From contig OX578277.1 of the NCBI GenBank assembly GCA_951217055.1, positions 111,604,514 to 111,668,513 on the forward strand: a stretch of 64,000 nt of DNA. Direction: 5' to 3'. Each line of letters begins with the position of its first letter. Positions within the stretch are counted from its first letter, which is position 1. A model generated the notes under the pieces. The model saw only the letters and a list, made by a program, of their open reading frames with translations, searched no databases and was not told where the DNA came from. The position numbers were made by a program, and so were the translations under genes. This DNA is from Gerris lacustris. Its lineage: Eukaryota > Arthropoda > Insecta > Hemiptera > Gerridae. Positions 20,760-32,572 of this stretch are shown here, piece after piece.

Positions 20760-21837
20760 AAAAAGAAACAAACTTGAGATAATTTCTTAGCTTTTGTTTA
20801 CTTTGTTAGCTTGTGATTTGTTAACGAACTATATTATAGTACAATATAAATCATAATGTTTTGGAGAGATACTCCGTGTAGACTAGTTGTCCCTGAGTCG
20901 GCGGGTGTCGATAAACGGATATCAGTCTGTTAGCGCTTCCACTCTGTGAGTAATCCCTTATTTTTCTTTTATTACATATTACAAGCCTCTGTACATTTTT
21001 CTCTTATTCATATTTTTCTAATTAAAGATCAAGAAATTACTTGTATTTAGTTTTACTTAAAGAACTTGTATTTAGCTTTACTTAATATTACTTATTTATT
21101 ATTATATTGTAGTAGGATAATGTATATATTTTAATCCGGCTGTAGAAACCCAAGATGGTTTACATTAGTACATGTTAATGAATTTACCAGTTAAATCGAG
21201 GGCGAACGTCTTGAAATAGTTTTTAAACGAAGACCTGTTGCTCGTTCGACCCACCTGTTGCTTCTATTTTAGACTTAGATTTCCTTACTGCAAGTTCACC
21301 GCCGTATGCAGTAGATCCTTTTATTATATCGATTCAATCATATATTTTTGAATTTCGTAAATAAAAAAAAAAATGTATAAGACCCTCTGTACTTTCCATT
21401 CGAATTATTTTTACTTATTCGAAAATGTTTTAAATCTAAATTTATATTTAATAATATAAATGACTAATTGAACATGAACGTAATTGAATGACTAATTTTT
21501 TGCTGATGTGTTTTTTTCTAATATTGGTGGAATTAAACGTGACGTGAATTATTTTATAAAGCCAGTCATGTTAACTATTTTTATTATCTAGGGTCTGCAT
21601 TTATATACTTTTTTTTAAAAATAGAAATATAAGGTTGGATAGGGAATTTTTTTTTTGGACTTAGTAATAATTTCTTTTCAACGCCTCACCTGGTTTCATG
21701 GGATTGTAATTTTTGTTTTAATTCTACCCAAACGTTAAAATTTTGGCTACTAAAAACATTATTATTGAACTCAAATTAAACCTATTAAGAACTTTAATTT
21801 AAAAACCTTTAAGATTTAAAAAATAAAGAATCTGATA
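20760..21837. other. No gene seen
   Basis: AT-rich sequence without convincing coding, terminal repeats or family matches elsewhere in the window. Confidence 0.4.
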
Positions 21838-22000
21838 TGAAGTGAATTGATTTGTTCTATTGAATTGTTTTTCAGCGATTTATATTGCCCAGCTAGAGTG
21901 TACGTTTTCTGTAGTTAGTAAGTTGATTTTTTTTAAGGTTTTGTGTGGTAAAACTGGACGGGATGTGAAGGTACTTGGGGCAGGTATTCGGGGGGTAGGT
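21838..22000 (+). repeat. Interspersed repeat G, copy 2
   Basis: Second copy of the 16140-16310 sequence in the same orientation; it is followed by GC-richer sequence (22000-22200) of unknown origin. Confidence 0.5.
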
Positions 22001-22324
22001 TGGACGAGGGTTCAGGTAGTTTTATACCTGAGTATGTTGGGTAAGGTTAAGATGGCGTGAGTTTAGACCGCGTCTCTCCCTCCTTGAGAAGCGTCTTTCT
22101 AGAAGAATAAGATGGCGGCCGGTTCTCGGCGGGAATGTGCGGAGGCGTGGTGGCGGGAATACGTCGGACATGGTGGTTTCTTCGGATGGGTGTGCGTCTT
22201 GTGCATGGTTTTATTAAGTCCACATGACTAGATCCACACTCATCCAAAGCGGCTTCACCCATCTCTTCAGCTTCCATTACCAGACGACGTTTCGCCATCT
22301 CCTGCTTTTTCGTACCTCTTGTAG

Positions 22325-22900
22325 GATTCGTATCTCTCTCTTTAGATTCGAATTACTTATTACAAAAAAATAGTTTTTACGGATTCGTATCTCTTTCTTT
22401 AGATTCTAATTACTTATTACAAAAAAAAAAAAAAAAAAAATGTGTGAGGCTCTCACGCATTAGAAGTGAAACTTAAGTTTTAAAATGCATTGCTCTCTTT
22501 CATTTTTTGACGAATTTATTATTTCAGTATTAAGAAATGGTTATGGCAAATTTAATTGAAAAAAAAAAAAAATATTGCTACGCTAAGGCAACCACATTTA
22601 TTCCAATAAAACTAAATGTTTGTTTTGATTTGCTGGTCTTTAAATAGATATAATACAATTAATCTGTAAAAATGTTACACTTGGACGAGTCTCGAATCGC
22701 AAACTTCGTTACACGATTTCACTATATGAAAAAATTCACTCAACCGCCGCCAAAGAAGTTTCACTTCAAAAATAGTTTTTACGGATTCGTATCTCTTTCT
22801 TTAGATTCTAATTACTTATTACAAAAAAAATAGTTTTTACGGATTCGGATCTCTTTCTTTAGATTCTAATTACTTATTTACAAAAAATAGTTTTTATAAA
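22325..22900 (+). repeat. 54 bp minisatellite split by repeat F
   Basis: Units of GGATTCGTATCTCTTTCTTT, AGATTCTAATTACTTATTAC, A-run and TAGTTTTTAC occur twice before 22434 and twice after 22771. A family F copy is inserted in the A-run between them, so the array predates that insertion. Confidence 0.8.
22441..22771 (+). repeat. Interspersed repeat family F, copy 2
   Basis: Begins TGTGTGAGGCTCTCACGC just after a 20 bp A-run and ends AAGAAGTTTCACTTCAAAAA. It lacks the tRNA-like middle of copy 1. Insertion beside an A-run would fit retroposition. Confidence 0.65.
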
Positions 22901-23843
22901 ACAATTTGACACTCAAATTGGTCAACTTAAGTGAGGGGGAAAAGTAAAGCCACTAGGCGATTATCCTGAGATTTTCTAGTGACTTTTTGTTTGGTCGGTT
23001 GGCCCATTTGAGACGTCAAAATGTGGGGCTTTTATTTTTAACTCCCCCACCCAATTTTTTTTTTAATTTCCCGCGCTGTCACATACAATTATTTTTATAA
23101 AATTACTCGATTAGTAAATGATTTATTTTCCAATTTTGTTTCTTATTTTATTTTTAAGGTTTATAAGGTAATAAATTATCAAGTTATCTTCTTATGTAAG
23201 TAATATTTCATATCTTTTTGAAGCCTAAAAAAATGTTTTAAATTTTTATACCTTCATTAACTCTTTCATCTTTTTGTTTGAGTTTATTTGAACGTCCCAA
23301 CATTTTAAAATATTTGTAATAAATTAATTCTTTTAACTAGTTATGCTTTTTTTTTTTCTTTTTGAGCAGATAACGTGTTAGTTAATTACTCCAAAGAAAA
23401 TCATAATTATAATTGCAATTAAAGAAAAATCGTTAATACCAATAACTAGAATTTAATTTGTTAATACTGACAAGTCTTGTCCTCGAATTGAGATGATTCC
23501 GCAAACTATTCGTAAGTTGGATTAACCCCCCTCTTTTCCATTTTTTGTTTGTTTTATAGGCTTTTTTATAGAAGGGCCTAACTGACCAAAAATGTAACAA
23601 TAATATTTTTACAATCAAATTTAATGTAATAACTATTTTTTACTTTATATATATATTTACATAGGAATGTAAAACTGTTAGTTTCGACCCTTTATTATTA
23701 TTTGTTTTATTTTAATTCCTCTTACCAAATATTTAAAATTTCGGAATTATAATTTAATAACATTTTTTTATTTTAATTATTATAATTATTTATTAATTAT
23801 TGTAATGCACCTTTATGGTTTAGTATGTGGGATCTGTGTTTAA
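22901..23843. other. MITE-related segment, then no gene seen
   Basis: 22920-23085 is related to the CTGACAGC-ended MITE at 16429. The remainder to 23843 is very AT-rich with no supportable feature. Confidence 0.35.
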
Positions 23844-25248
23844 CCCTAGAACGACTTATTGGGGTCCCACAGACCCCATACAAAGTTTTACTTGTATTTC
23901 TCTAAACCTAGACTCCCTTCTAATTTACCTTCGAACCTTTCTGTATTTACACTGATAACAATATCTATGTTATTAGTTTTAGTTTTCTTTCAGTATTCAT
24001 TAGAATTAGAGTTGGGGTCCCATAGACCCCTGTGTGGCATTTACGTAATTGTTTTATATACCACTGTTAACTGACTTATTGCTTCCAAGCTTACCGAAGG
24101 TAACGGAAGCATTGTGTTTACTTTTGAGAATGAAAAACTTTTATGCCTCCGATTTTAAAAATTCCAAGACAGAAATCCGTTTCAGACATCGGGGAACATT
24201 TTTGGTTTCGTGTCTGTCTGTCTATCTGTCTGTCTGTCGGTTCCGTGTGTCCGCGAATTATGAAACGTGCGACGATAACTTGAGTAAATGTCGACCGATA
24301 TTGATGAAATTTGGTAGACATGTTCATTTTACTAATGCCCAGGACGAGTTTGTTGGACAGCGTTATCCGTCCAAGCGTTCACGAGCAACGCTCGCGTAAA
24401 CGTGAATTTCAAATTTAAAATTGGAATTTTAGGTCGGGAAAAAATCTAACTTCGTCTATTTAATGAGACAAACATTTTTTTCAAATACAATTTTCTAGTA
24501 AAACCAACAGCGACACCTGTATGAAGTGTTAAAGATCGCTAAAACTATTTAATAGTTTTTATACAATAAACAATATAACAATAAAGTAATATAACAATAA
24601 TTTGAATGTTAATATAACAATAAAGTGCATGATAGGATGCGAGGAAGCTATGTGCCACACTAATCGGCAGTCTATTTTTTTATTGTATTAAAAAAGTTTT
24701 TTTTTTTTTTTTTTTTTTTGGGCTGCTAAAATGTTTAGGACTGACTGTCAAAAGTTCCAAAATAAAACTTTTATTACTATTAGTAGACGTATATAACTTC
24801 ATTTTAGTTGAAGGTTTGGTTGATCACAGTAAAGATTTAAGGACAAAAATGCTTAACTTTGACAGAGTATGTAAGAAAATCTATAATTTTTGTTCCTGTT
24901 TTCTGTAAAACAACTCTTAATATATATAATTAAAAAATATTAACCCAATATAACGAACAAAAAATAATAAATATTTTTTTTAAAGTACAATTTTTTCTAA
25001 AAGAAACGTTTGATAAAAAAATATATATGTGTACTATTTAATTTTAAAATCCTTATTTGTTTTGATCAAAATTAAATGGTATTTTTAGTATGACAAATTA
25101 TATTCACAAAAATATATAAATAATTGAAAAAGAAAATGTTTTATTAATTAATTTAACCCACTAATTAATTGGGGTCTCACTGACCCCTGTGTGGAGTTTA
25201 CGCAAAAAAAAAAAAAAAAAAAAAAAAAATGTGTGGGTTGTTCTAGGG
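23844..25248 (+). mobile_element. piggyBac-type element, copy 1, with nested family B
   Basis: TTAA (23840-23843) is followed by CCCTAGAACGAC. The other end reads GTTGTTCTAGGG followed by CTAA, a one-base change from TTAA. CCCTAGAA ends with TTAA target sites are the piggyBac hallmark. Subterminal GGGGTCCCACAGACCCC and GGGGTCTCACTGACCCC are internal palindromes. A family B copy (24081-24675) interrupts it; copy 2 at 35715 lacks that insertion and serves as the empty site. No transposase is present. Confidence 0.75.
24081..24675 (+). mobile_element. Family B hairpin-ended repeat, copy 2
   Basis: GCTTCCAAGCTTACCGAAGG hairpin start, CTGTCTGTCTATCTGTCTGT run, then CCACACTAATCGGCAGTCTA end. It sits in a T-run of the piggyBac-type element. 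The CGATATTGATGAAATTTGG motif after the CTGTC run is shared with many insect dispersed repeats. Confidence 0.7.
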
Positions 25249-25252
25249 CTAA

Positions 25253-25922
25253 GTTTAGAAATTCGCTTCCTAAAAAATATGTAAACTTGGACTTATTTTT
25301 ATCAGAATTAATACTATACTATTTCAGTTAATTAGATTCATTTTCTATGGAGATTGTCCATTGTTGTTACGCGTAGTTTTTCACTGTTATTTCTATAATG
25401 ATTGTTCCATCTTTTTATTTCTCTATTGGCATCCGGCTAATAAAGATAAATATTTTAATATCTTTATTTGAAATGTATTTGAATGTATGTTGATAGAGAG
25501 ATGTGAAAGTGTGTGTGACGTAGGAGCGTGTCTGTGGTTGAGATAGTGTATGAATGAGTCACAGCTGATATGGTGACGTCACCGAGCGCTCAGGTCATCT
25601 CTCTGTATATTGTCTCCCTCCATTTTGTCTTATTGATAATTTCTTCAACCAATCCGTCTCAATTCTACTTCTTAATATTTTGTCTTTATAATTTACTTAC
25701 TAAATATTTTGAAAACAGTGATAAGACAACAACTATTGATCAAGAATAACAATATTTTTAATTTTATATTTAAGAAAATATTAAAATAAGCAATACGCAA
25801 CGTGTACTGTGTAACAGTTAAAATGAGAAGCGATAAGAGAATTAATCGATACAGAGAAAGACCGGGGAAGGTTAAGTTTTTTCATGTACATATTATGTAA
25901 AATCTAAATAAAGATTTATAAA
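25253..25922. other. No gene seen
   Basis: AT-rich; TGAGTCACAGCTGATATGG and TGACGTCACC near 25555-25582 resemble AP-1/CRE-type sites but nothing supports a transcript here. Confidence 0.3.
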
Positions 25923-26540
25923 ATTCATATTTTACGATTTTGGTAGTATTCATACTACGGAAAGATTAAATTTTAATTTAAATCAAATTATAATTATTAA
26001 CAACTACGGGAAACAACCAGAGAAAAATACACTCCAGCGCTGGGATTTGAACCACTTGCCTCTATATTTCCAGTATAGCGCTCTACCAACTAAGCTACAC
26101 AGGAGAATGAGTTTCTCTGACGTTAATGATACCTTGTCCCGAATTTAAGCTTTCAATTTTCCACAAATCTGAGAAGTCAACATTAATGACAAAGAACTAG
26201 ATCGAGAAATAACGCTTATAATTATAAAGTACCCAATTAGTACCTGTACTTAGTAAAATCAATTAGAAATTCATATTTTACGATGTTGGTAGTATTCATA
26301 CTACGGAAAGATTAAATTTTAATTTAAATCAAATTATAATTATTAACAACTACGGGAAACAACCAGAGAAAAATACAATCCAGCGCTGGGATTTGAACCA
26401 CAGGCCTCTATATATAGGTAGAGCGCTATACTGGAAATATAGAGGCCTGTGGTTCAAATCCCAGCGCTGGAGTGTGTTTTTCTCTGGTTGTTTCCCGTAG
26501 TTGTTAATAATTATAATTTGATTTAAATTAAGATTTATAA
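25923..26540. repeat. tRNA-like repeat in direct and inverted copies
   Basis: A block beginning TTCATATTTTACGAT and ending CCAGCGCTGGGATTTGAACC occurs at 25923-26060 and again at 26270-26400. The inverse of its second half occurs at 26420-26520, forming a hairpin with about 85 bp arms. Read on the minus strand of the first copy, TAGCTTAGTTGGTAGAGC, an anticodon stem CTATA/TATAG with loop CTGGAAA, and TTCAAATCCCAG follow tRNA order. The T stem and acceptor stem are broken, so it is tRNA-derived, not a tRNA gene. Confidence 0.65.
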
Positions 26541-26617
26541 AATTCACATCAACAACCCTGACTTGTTCAATAGTCGAATAAATAATAAATTGGTAAGGCG
26601 TGAATCTCACGTAAAAA

Positions 26618-27886
26618 GGGTTTCGTTGGTATTGTGAACACAAAATTAGTAAGGGGGGAGTGGAGATAAGTTTTGATTTTTTTTGACAAAATGGCGCGCA
26701 AAATTAAATGTTAACATCAAGTGATATACATTTTTGAAATCTACTCTTCAATACCTTTCATTTGATACCCCCACTCAAAGTAAAAAAAAATAAAAAAATC
26801 GGATAACATGAATTATCCGCCATCTTGTATTTCCAGTAAGTCAGAACAAATTGATAATCTTATTTTTTCTATGGCCCAGCTGACCGCACATTTTGCATAT
26901 TTTTCTATATTTTTAGTAACAGCGGAAATACGATTTTAGGGGGGGGGATACGCAAAATTTCGATGTTTTTTAACAAAATGGCGCCGAAAATTAAGCATTA
27001 TCCCTAAGTGATATATATATTTCTATTCTACTCTTCAATACCTTTCATTTGATACCCCACTCAAAATTATAAAAAAAATATTTTTTTTGAGTGACATGAA
27101 TTATCCGCCATCTTGAATTTCCAGTAAATCAGATCAAATTGCTAATCTTATTTTTTCTATGGCTCAGCAGACCACACATTTTGCATATTTTTCTATATTT
27201 TTAGTAATAGCGGAAATACGATTTTAGGGGGGAACACACACAAAATTTCGATGTTTTTTGACTAAATGGCGCTTAAAATTAACCACTATCCCTAAGTGGT
27301 ATATATATTTCTATTCTACTCTTCAATACCTTTCATTTGATACCCCACTCAAAATTATAAAAAAAATATTTTTTTTCGAGTGACATGAATTATCCGCCAT
27401 CTTGGATTTCCAGTAAATCAGATCAAATTGCTAATCTTATTTTTTCTATGGCCCAGCAGACTACACATTTTGCATATTTTTCTATATTTTTAGTAATAGC
27501 GGAAATACGATTTTAGGGGGGGGGGGACAGGCAAAATTTCGATGTTTTTTAACAAAATGGCGCTGAAAATTAACTACTATCCCTAAGTGGTATATATATT
27601 TCTATTCTACTCTTTAATACCTTTCATTTGATACCCCACTCAAAATTTAAAAAAAAATATTTTTTTTTCGCGACGTGAATTATCCGCCATTTTGAATATG
27701 AACAGCTGATAATATTGAGTTCGCTATATTTTTCTTGTGTGCGCGTCAAAACGATCTTTTATACTGGAAAGTTTCACGTTTTTATCTTTTTTGGTTCAAA
27801 AGTTATTGGAACCGTACAGAGTGACAGACGGACACAGGAACGAAACTATAAGGGTTTCTTTTTTTTGGTTTTACCAACGAAACCCT
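26618..27886. mobile_element. Inverted-end element filled with 295 bp tandem repeats
   Basis: AGGGTTTCGTTGGTA at the left and TACCAACGAAACCCT at the right are inverted. Between them lie about 3.5 tandem units of 290-300 bp (near 26680, 26945, 27240, 27525), each with TTTCGATGTTTTTTAACAAA, ATGGCGC, TACCTTTCATTTGATACCCC, AATTATCCGCCATCTTG and TTTTGCATATTTTTCTATAT. No coding sequence. Confidence 0.75.
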
Positions 27887-28075
27887 AAAAATGGATCTGA
27901 TTAAGCTAATTTTGAGTAAAGCTTATATTTCTTTCCAAGTTGTTAAAATGGGATTACACTGGGCAACACTTTACAAACGAGGTCCGTTCACTCCTTATCA
28001 CAATTAAGTTTTTAAATACATAAAATTTGATTATTATTTTTTCCAAAAGATAGAGTCCAAAAAAGTGTGTGACAA

Positions 28076-28568
28076 AGATCAAGCTACAATTTTGTGTACA
28101 AGTTAACCTTTTAGTGCCTTTTAAGAATATGTGGTTGGCTAAGTTCGTCTGCGGGACATAGCTTGGCAATAGGAATTTGGAAAAAGCAAACCCGTGGAAA
28201 GCGGCCATGTTCCACCACTTGATGGTGGACAATGTGATTTTCATGATCCTGAGTACAGAATTAGTTAGTAGACCGAAAATCAAGTTGATGTTAGTTTGTC
28301 ACTTGATAGGTTAGTTCTTCTAATATTACTAAAAAATCAAAGTGGTCACCTTTCAAGGAACACTTTTTCGGTCTACTAATTAATTCTGTACTCAGGATCA
28401 TGAAAATTACATTGTCCACCATAATTGGTGAGACATGGCCGCTCTCCACCGGTTTGTTTTTTTCAAACGCGTATTGCCAAGCTATGTCCCGCAGACGAAC
28501 TTAGCCGACCACATATTCTTAAAAGGTGCTAAAAGATTGACTTGTATACAAAATTCTAGCTTGATGTT
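28076..28568. mobile_element. Fold-back element, arms about 205 bp
   Basis: 28076-28283 and 28361-28568 are inverted copies sharing AGCTATGTCCCGCAGACGAAC, TACTCAGGATCATGAAAAT, ACATATTCTTAAAAGG and CGGTCTACTAA on opposite strands. The loop is about 75 bp. No terminal duplication was identified. Confidence 0.7.
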
Positions 28569-28882
28569 AATCAGATACTTTTTTGCAAGCTATCTCCTGG
28601 ACTAAAATCGTTGATCTAATAAATTATTTATCAAAACAAACATTCTTTATAAAACTAATATTTTTCTATCTCTTTCTTTATTTACATTTGTACGTTTAAT
28701 TTGTTTACTGTTTACTTTTTAATTTGTTTTGCTTTATCAAGGATAAATTCTGAACTAATTTGAATGTATTTACTTTTGTTTATTTTACTCATATTAGATA
28801 AAAACTCTTGAAATGGCGTAGATTACGAATTGTTAGGGTTTTAATACATATTTATCCGTACAAGTTGACTTATATATCTGTT
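28569..28882. other. No gene seen
   Basis: AT-rich sequence; nothing supportable. Confidence 0.4.
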
Positions 28883-29463
28883 TAATAGTACATTACGCGT
28901 CGAGTGCGGAAAGTAGCATTTTGCATGCGAGTGTGGAGTTTGCACCTGAGCGACAGCGAGGGTAGTAAAACCTCACGAGCAATGCAAAATGCCGTTTTCG
29001 CACGAGTTGCGTACCGTACTTTATCTACGATTGTTAGATTTAAATAATAAATACAGAAAAAAATAAACTTGCTATATGTAAGTTCGTATCTCTCTCTCTT
29101 GATAAACATGGCATTAATTCTTGAGTTGTATTTTTGCCGAATTAATAATTTCTGGAGGAGTATTATTCTCCACATTTTCGTAAAAGTCACTTGATTCACT
29201 CATTGTTTTTTACTAAAAACTCGATATAAACAGTTACTTTAATAAAAGAACAGCAAATTAGTTTTGTTAAATGTAAACAAACTCGCTGACCGTGCGTAAA
29301 GCTGAAGAATTCCTCTTCTTTACCGCGCTAGGGTGGTAAAGATAAGGAATTATTCAGAACTATGAGACGCGCATGCGCAATGAATACAAGTATGTAAATA
29401 ATCACTTTCTACGCATCTAAACAGAGATATAATGTTTATATTCCGTATCAATCGTAGATAAAA
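28883..29463 (-). mobile_element. Family A element, copy 3
   Basis: Complete unit in minus orientation, from TAATAGTACATTACGCG to CGTAGATAAA. The hairpin at about 29306-29360 is partly degraded on one side (AAGATAAGGAATTATTCAG). The first-exon frame has lost a base near the start but RERYELTYSKF is intact. Confidence 0.75.
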
Positions 29464-30055
29464 AAATTATCACAACTCTTAATCATGTAATATTTTATTA
29501 CATAAACCCCTGAGCATATTTTGTTATTTTCGCCCCTAAAATCAGGGGATCGTGAACTACAGTTGCTATAGAACCATTTGCAGGGGGGGTCTATTATGTT
29601 TTGTAGAAACATTCCTTTAGAAGCTGGCATCGGATTATCAGCTCCGGGGTGTATTCACTCTGAAAGGTCATCGCTCCACAGAGGACAGACATTTTAGAAC
29701 GACTTGTACCTCCCCTCATGACATTCCGTAGTGTCGTTTAACTACGCTAATGACATAAGCCAAATACGCCTGTCTATTAAGCAAACCATCTAATTGGCTT
29801 AAAAAAAAACTATTTGTAACCATAATTCATTTTCTCATTCGTTCATTGCGCGTTTGTTAAAATTAGTTTTTCGAAGAAATCATACCATATTTTCTTAAGT
29901 AAAACTTGTGTTAAAATGCATCGATTTAAGTACTCAAAACCGTGCTAAGTTGACTGGAATTAAATTAAAAGTTTAATGAACATACAAATGACAGCATTGG
30001 CTTCATCTTAAGTATTTTTAAGAACTATATTTTAAAACTATATTTTTTTACCGTT
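29464..30055. other. No gene seen
   Basis: No recognised repeat or coding signal. Confidence 0.35.
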
Positions 30056-30066
30056 TTATCCAAATA

Positions 30067-30830
30067 CGAGACTTTCTTAACAAGTTCATACAAAAAACTA
30101 TTTACCATGCCCTCGTGGAATCGATTTTAAATTATTGTATACTGTCTTGGGTAAGCGCAGCCGAAACTAACTTAGAGCCAGTGACAACAGTACAAAAAGC
30201 AGTCATTAAAATAATATTAAAAAAAAACAAAAACAGTTAGATACAGTTCGGTACTATGCTATAAAGACTTAATGGTGCTTCCAATTTATCTACTGTTTAA
30301 AAAGGCAACCTTAGTGTAGTTTTTTAACCATGAAAAAACTGATGTCCATCATAAGTATTTACCTAGACATAAAATAAACAATAAAGTTCAAATTCCTCAC
30401 TGTAAAACTACAAAGAAACAGAGACACGCTACGTACTTAAGACCAAAATACTACAACCAGCTACCCGACAACATCAAACAAATACAAACAATTAACACTT
30501 TCAAACAAAGACTAAAACCCTACCTATACTCACTCATTTCCACAGAAAACAACACCTAACTATGATCACCATTAACTAAATATTTAAATAAAAATTCTTA
30601 TTATGTAACATTTAAAAAAAATAAAATAAATAATAATAAATAAATAAATAAAATAAAATTGTAAATAATTGTTATACGTTATGGATCTAAAGGATATGTA
30701 AATATTTCTATTTGTAATATTAATTTTAATGAATATAAATAATTTCTGAGAGACAGGGCCCTCGCTCTAGAGTGTCTCACTCTACTGAAGGCTCTCACCA
30801 AAATATGTATTTAAAAAAGAAAAAGAAAAA
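30067..30830 (+). pseudogene. LINE reverse-transcriptase ORF 3' end and UTR
   Basis: 30067-30237 reads RDFLNKFIQKTIYHALVES, ILNYCILSWVSAAETNLEP, then VTTVQKAVIKIIL with a stop. After a decayed stretch, 30434-30556 reads LRPKYYNQLPDNIKQIQ, TINTFKQRLKPYLYSL and a natural stop. The Y-L-ES-L-Y-I--W pattern, QK---I, YNQLP--I and F---LK-YL are the C-terminal motifs of Jockey/R1-type LINEs. A UTR with GAGAGACAGGGCCCTCGC follows to an A-rich end near 30830. 5'-truncated and broken. Confidence 0.75.
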
Positions 30831-31084
30831 AAAGGATTAATTACTCATTAAATAAAATTAGGAAAATTATTTATAAGTTTATAAAAAATATGGAAAATTG
30901 TAATTTTATTGTTTTTCTTTTTTGGTTTTTGTTCTAAAACTTTTGGTGGAATAAATAATAATAATTATTATTATTATATAACTCGGCTGAGCGCAACTCA
31001 AGAACAGAAATGTGTTTTTATTACTGGTCTCATATTACTTTGTTGTGTGTCGTGCTTGTGGCTTTGTTTTATTACTGCCCAGAC

Positions 31085-31470
31085 GCCCACACATGAGGTA
31101 AATAAATATAAACATGAAATCAACTAAGCAAAATATTATAAAACATATTAAAATTGGTTTTATTATTTCTTAAAATTATAAAATACCGTTGTTTTAGTCT
31201 CATAATTTGCAACCACAAAATCAGTCTCATTTTTAATTTTTTTTTTTTAATATTTTTATTTAATTTATTTTTAAATATAGGTGCAATATTAATTTATTTT
31301 ATATTATTTTAATGTATAAATTTCACTAAAATTATCAATATAATAAAATTAAAGTGAAAGTGGTGGGGGTGCCCTGTCAGGACAATATAGGCACATAATT
31401 GAAGTAAAATCAAACACTACGATGTCTGTAGTTCACATGACCGCGCGCTCCCCAGGGTTGATCTTGGTCA
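31085..31470 (-). repeat. Interspersed repeat family P, copy 2
   Basis: Reverse-complement match of 5995-6460, including GCCCTGTCAGGACAATAT and AAAATATTATAAAACATATT. It shows the same AT-rich core between GC-rich ends. Confidence 0.55.
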
Positions 31471-31967
31471 CATTATACACTTATTTCTGTTTTTTCCCCG
31501 GGAAACCAACTCGGTTAAAAACTGGCGGGAGGAACATTCGAAATTTTGAAGAGCCAAATACAAATTTAAACAATAATGTATATCAATTTCATTATTAACC
31601 TCTTAAGACGGTTAAACGTAGAAAAATATTTAGCAAATTTCAATAAACTTATATTTAGAAGGCGCAGAAAATAGTCAAATAAAATTTACCCACTAGATTT
31701 ATTAAAGTACAATAATTACAATGTTATTGTACTATGTATTTACAATTATGAGGTTAGTTGGGAAAACACGAAAAGATTTGTTGAAAATTGAAAATGTAGG
31801 AGGGTATGAAGTTTACATAGGGGTCTTTGAACCATACAGACAGATATCACAGCTCACTATGTCTGGACATATGACTCCAGTCTCCCACACAGACAGATAT
31901 ATCACATCTCACTCAGTCTGACACTCAAGTCCAGACTTCCTTACACCCATTCACCATAACTAAAATA
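31471..31967. other. No gene seen
   Basis: Contains CACACAGACAGATATATCAC-type short direct repeats at about 31835-31920; no gene. Confidence 0.35.
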
Positions 31968-32252
31968 CTTTGCCAATTAGTGTGGCACATAGCTTTCTCG
32001 CGTTCAATTTTGTACACTTCAATGATTTTATACTATATTAAAACATATTATTTTACAAATTTATTTCATTTTCTCCCGTTTTTTAAAACTGTCAAAATTG
32101 TTATGATTTTTTACAATAATTGAAGTATCAATTTAGCAAAATTTAAGGAGAGCAGACAGTTAAAATTAATCTGGGGATATCTGCAGGCTACTTTCGACAA
32201 ACCATACAAATTTCATAAAAATCGGATAAGTACTTTTGGTGATAGGTGTAAA
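31968..32252 (-). repeat. Family B repeat, truncated copy
   Basis: Starts TTGCCAATTAGTGTGGCACA and runs to CATACAAATTTCATAAAAATC, then stops against a family A copy. The hairpin end is missing; the family A element may have inserted in it. Confidence 0.55.
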
Positions 32253-32572
32253 TAATAGTACATTACGCGTCGAGTGCGGAAAGTAGCATTTGGCATGCGA
32301 GTGTGGAGTGTGCACCCGAGCGATAGCGAGGGTGGTAAAACCACACGAGCAATGCAAAATGCCGTTTTCGCACGAGTTGCGTACCGTACTTTATCTACGA
32401 TTGTTAGATTTAAATAATAAATACAGAAACAAATAAACTTGCTGTATGTAAGTTCGTATATCTCTCTTGATAAAGATGGCATTAATTCATTAGTTGTATT
32501 TTGTGCCGAATTAATTATTTCTGAAGGATTATTATTCTCCACATTTTCGTCCAAGTCACTTGATTTACTCAT
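32253..32572 (-). CDS. First-exon ORF of family A; tyrosine-recombinase-like N-terminus
   Basis: From ATG 32572 on the minus strand the product reads MSKSSDLDENVENNNPSEI, INSAQNTTNELMPSLSREI and YELTYSKF. It then crosses the terminal palindrome as an Arg/Ala-rich stretch without a stop. The order acidic leader, amphipathic EII---Q-TT-EL, then MPSLSRE-YELTY--F resembles the start of the SAM-like core-binding domain of Crypton-type tyrosine recombinases in Hemiptera and cnidarians (typically LPSKSREKYE--Y--F). The catalytic R-H-R-Y domain is absent. Upstream, within 260 bp, are the hairpin and the NRF-1-like site. The family match is from memory and the short length keeps confidence moderate. 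Confidence 0.4.

Noticed and set aside
22047..22298. Minus-strand frame starting MAKRRLVMEAEEMGEAALD
   Set aside because: The first 25 residues look plausible as an N-terminus, but the rest is Arg/Pro-rich translation of a GC-rich stretch with no motif or splice signal I trust.
25555..25582. AP-1/CRE-like sites as a promoter
   Set aside because: Short motifs in AT-rich DNA with no gene nearby.
26024..26103. A functional tRNA gene
   Set aside because: The D and anticodon arms are good, but the T stem and acceptor stem do not pair, and the block is part of a repeat.
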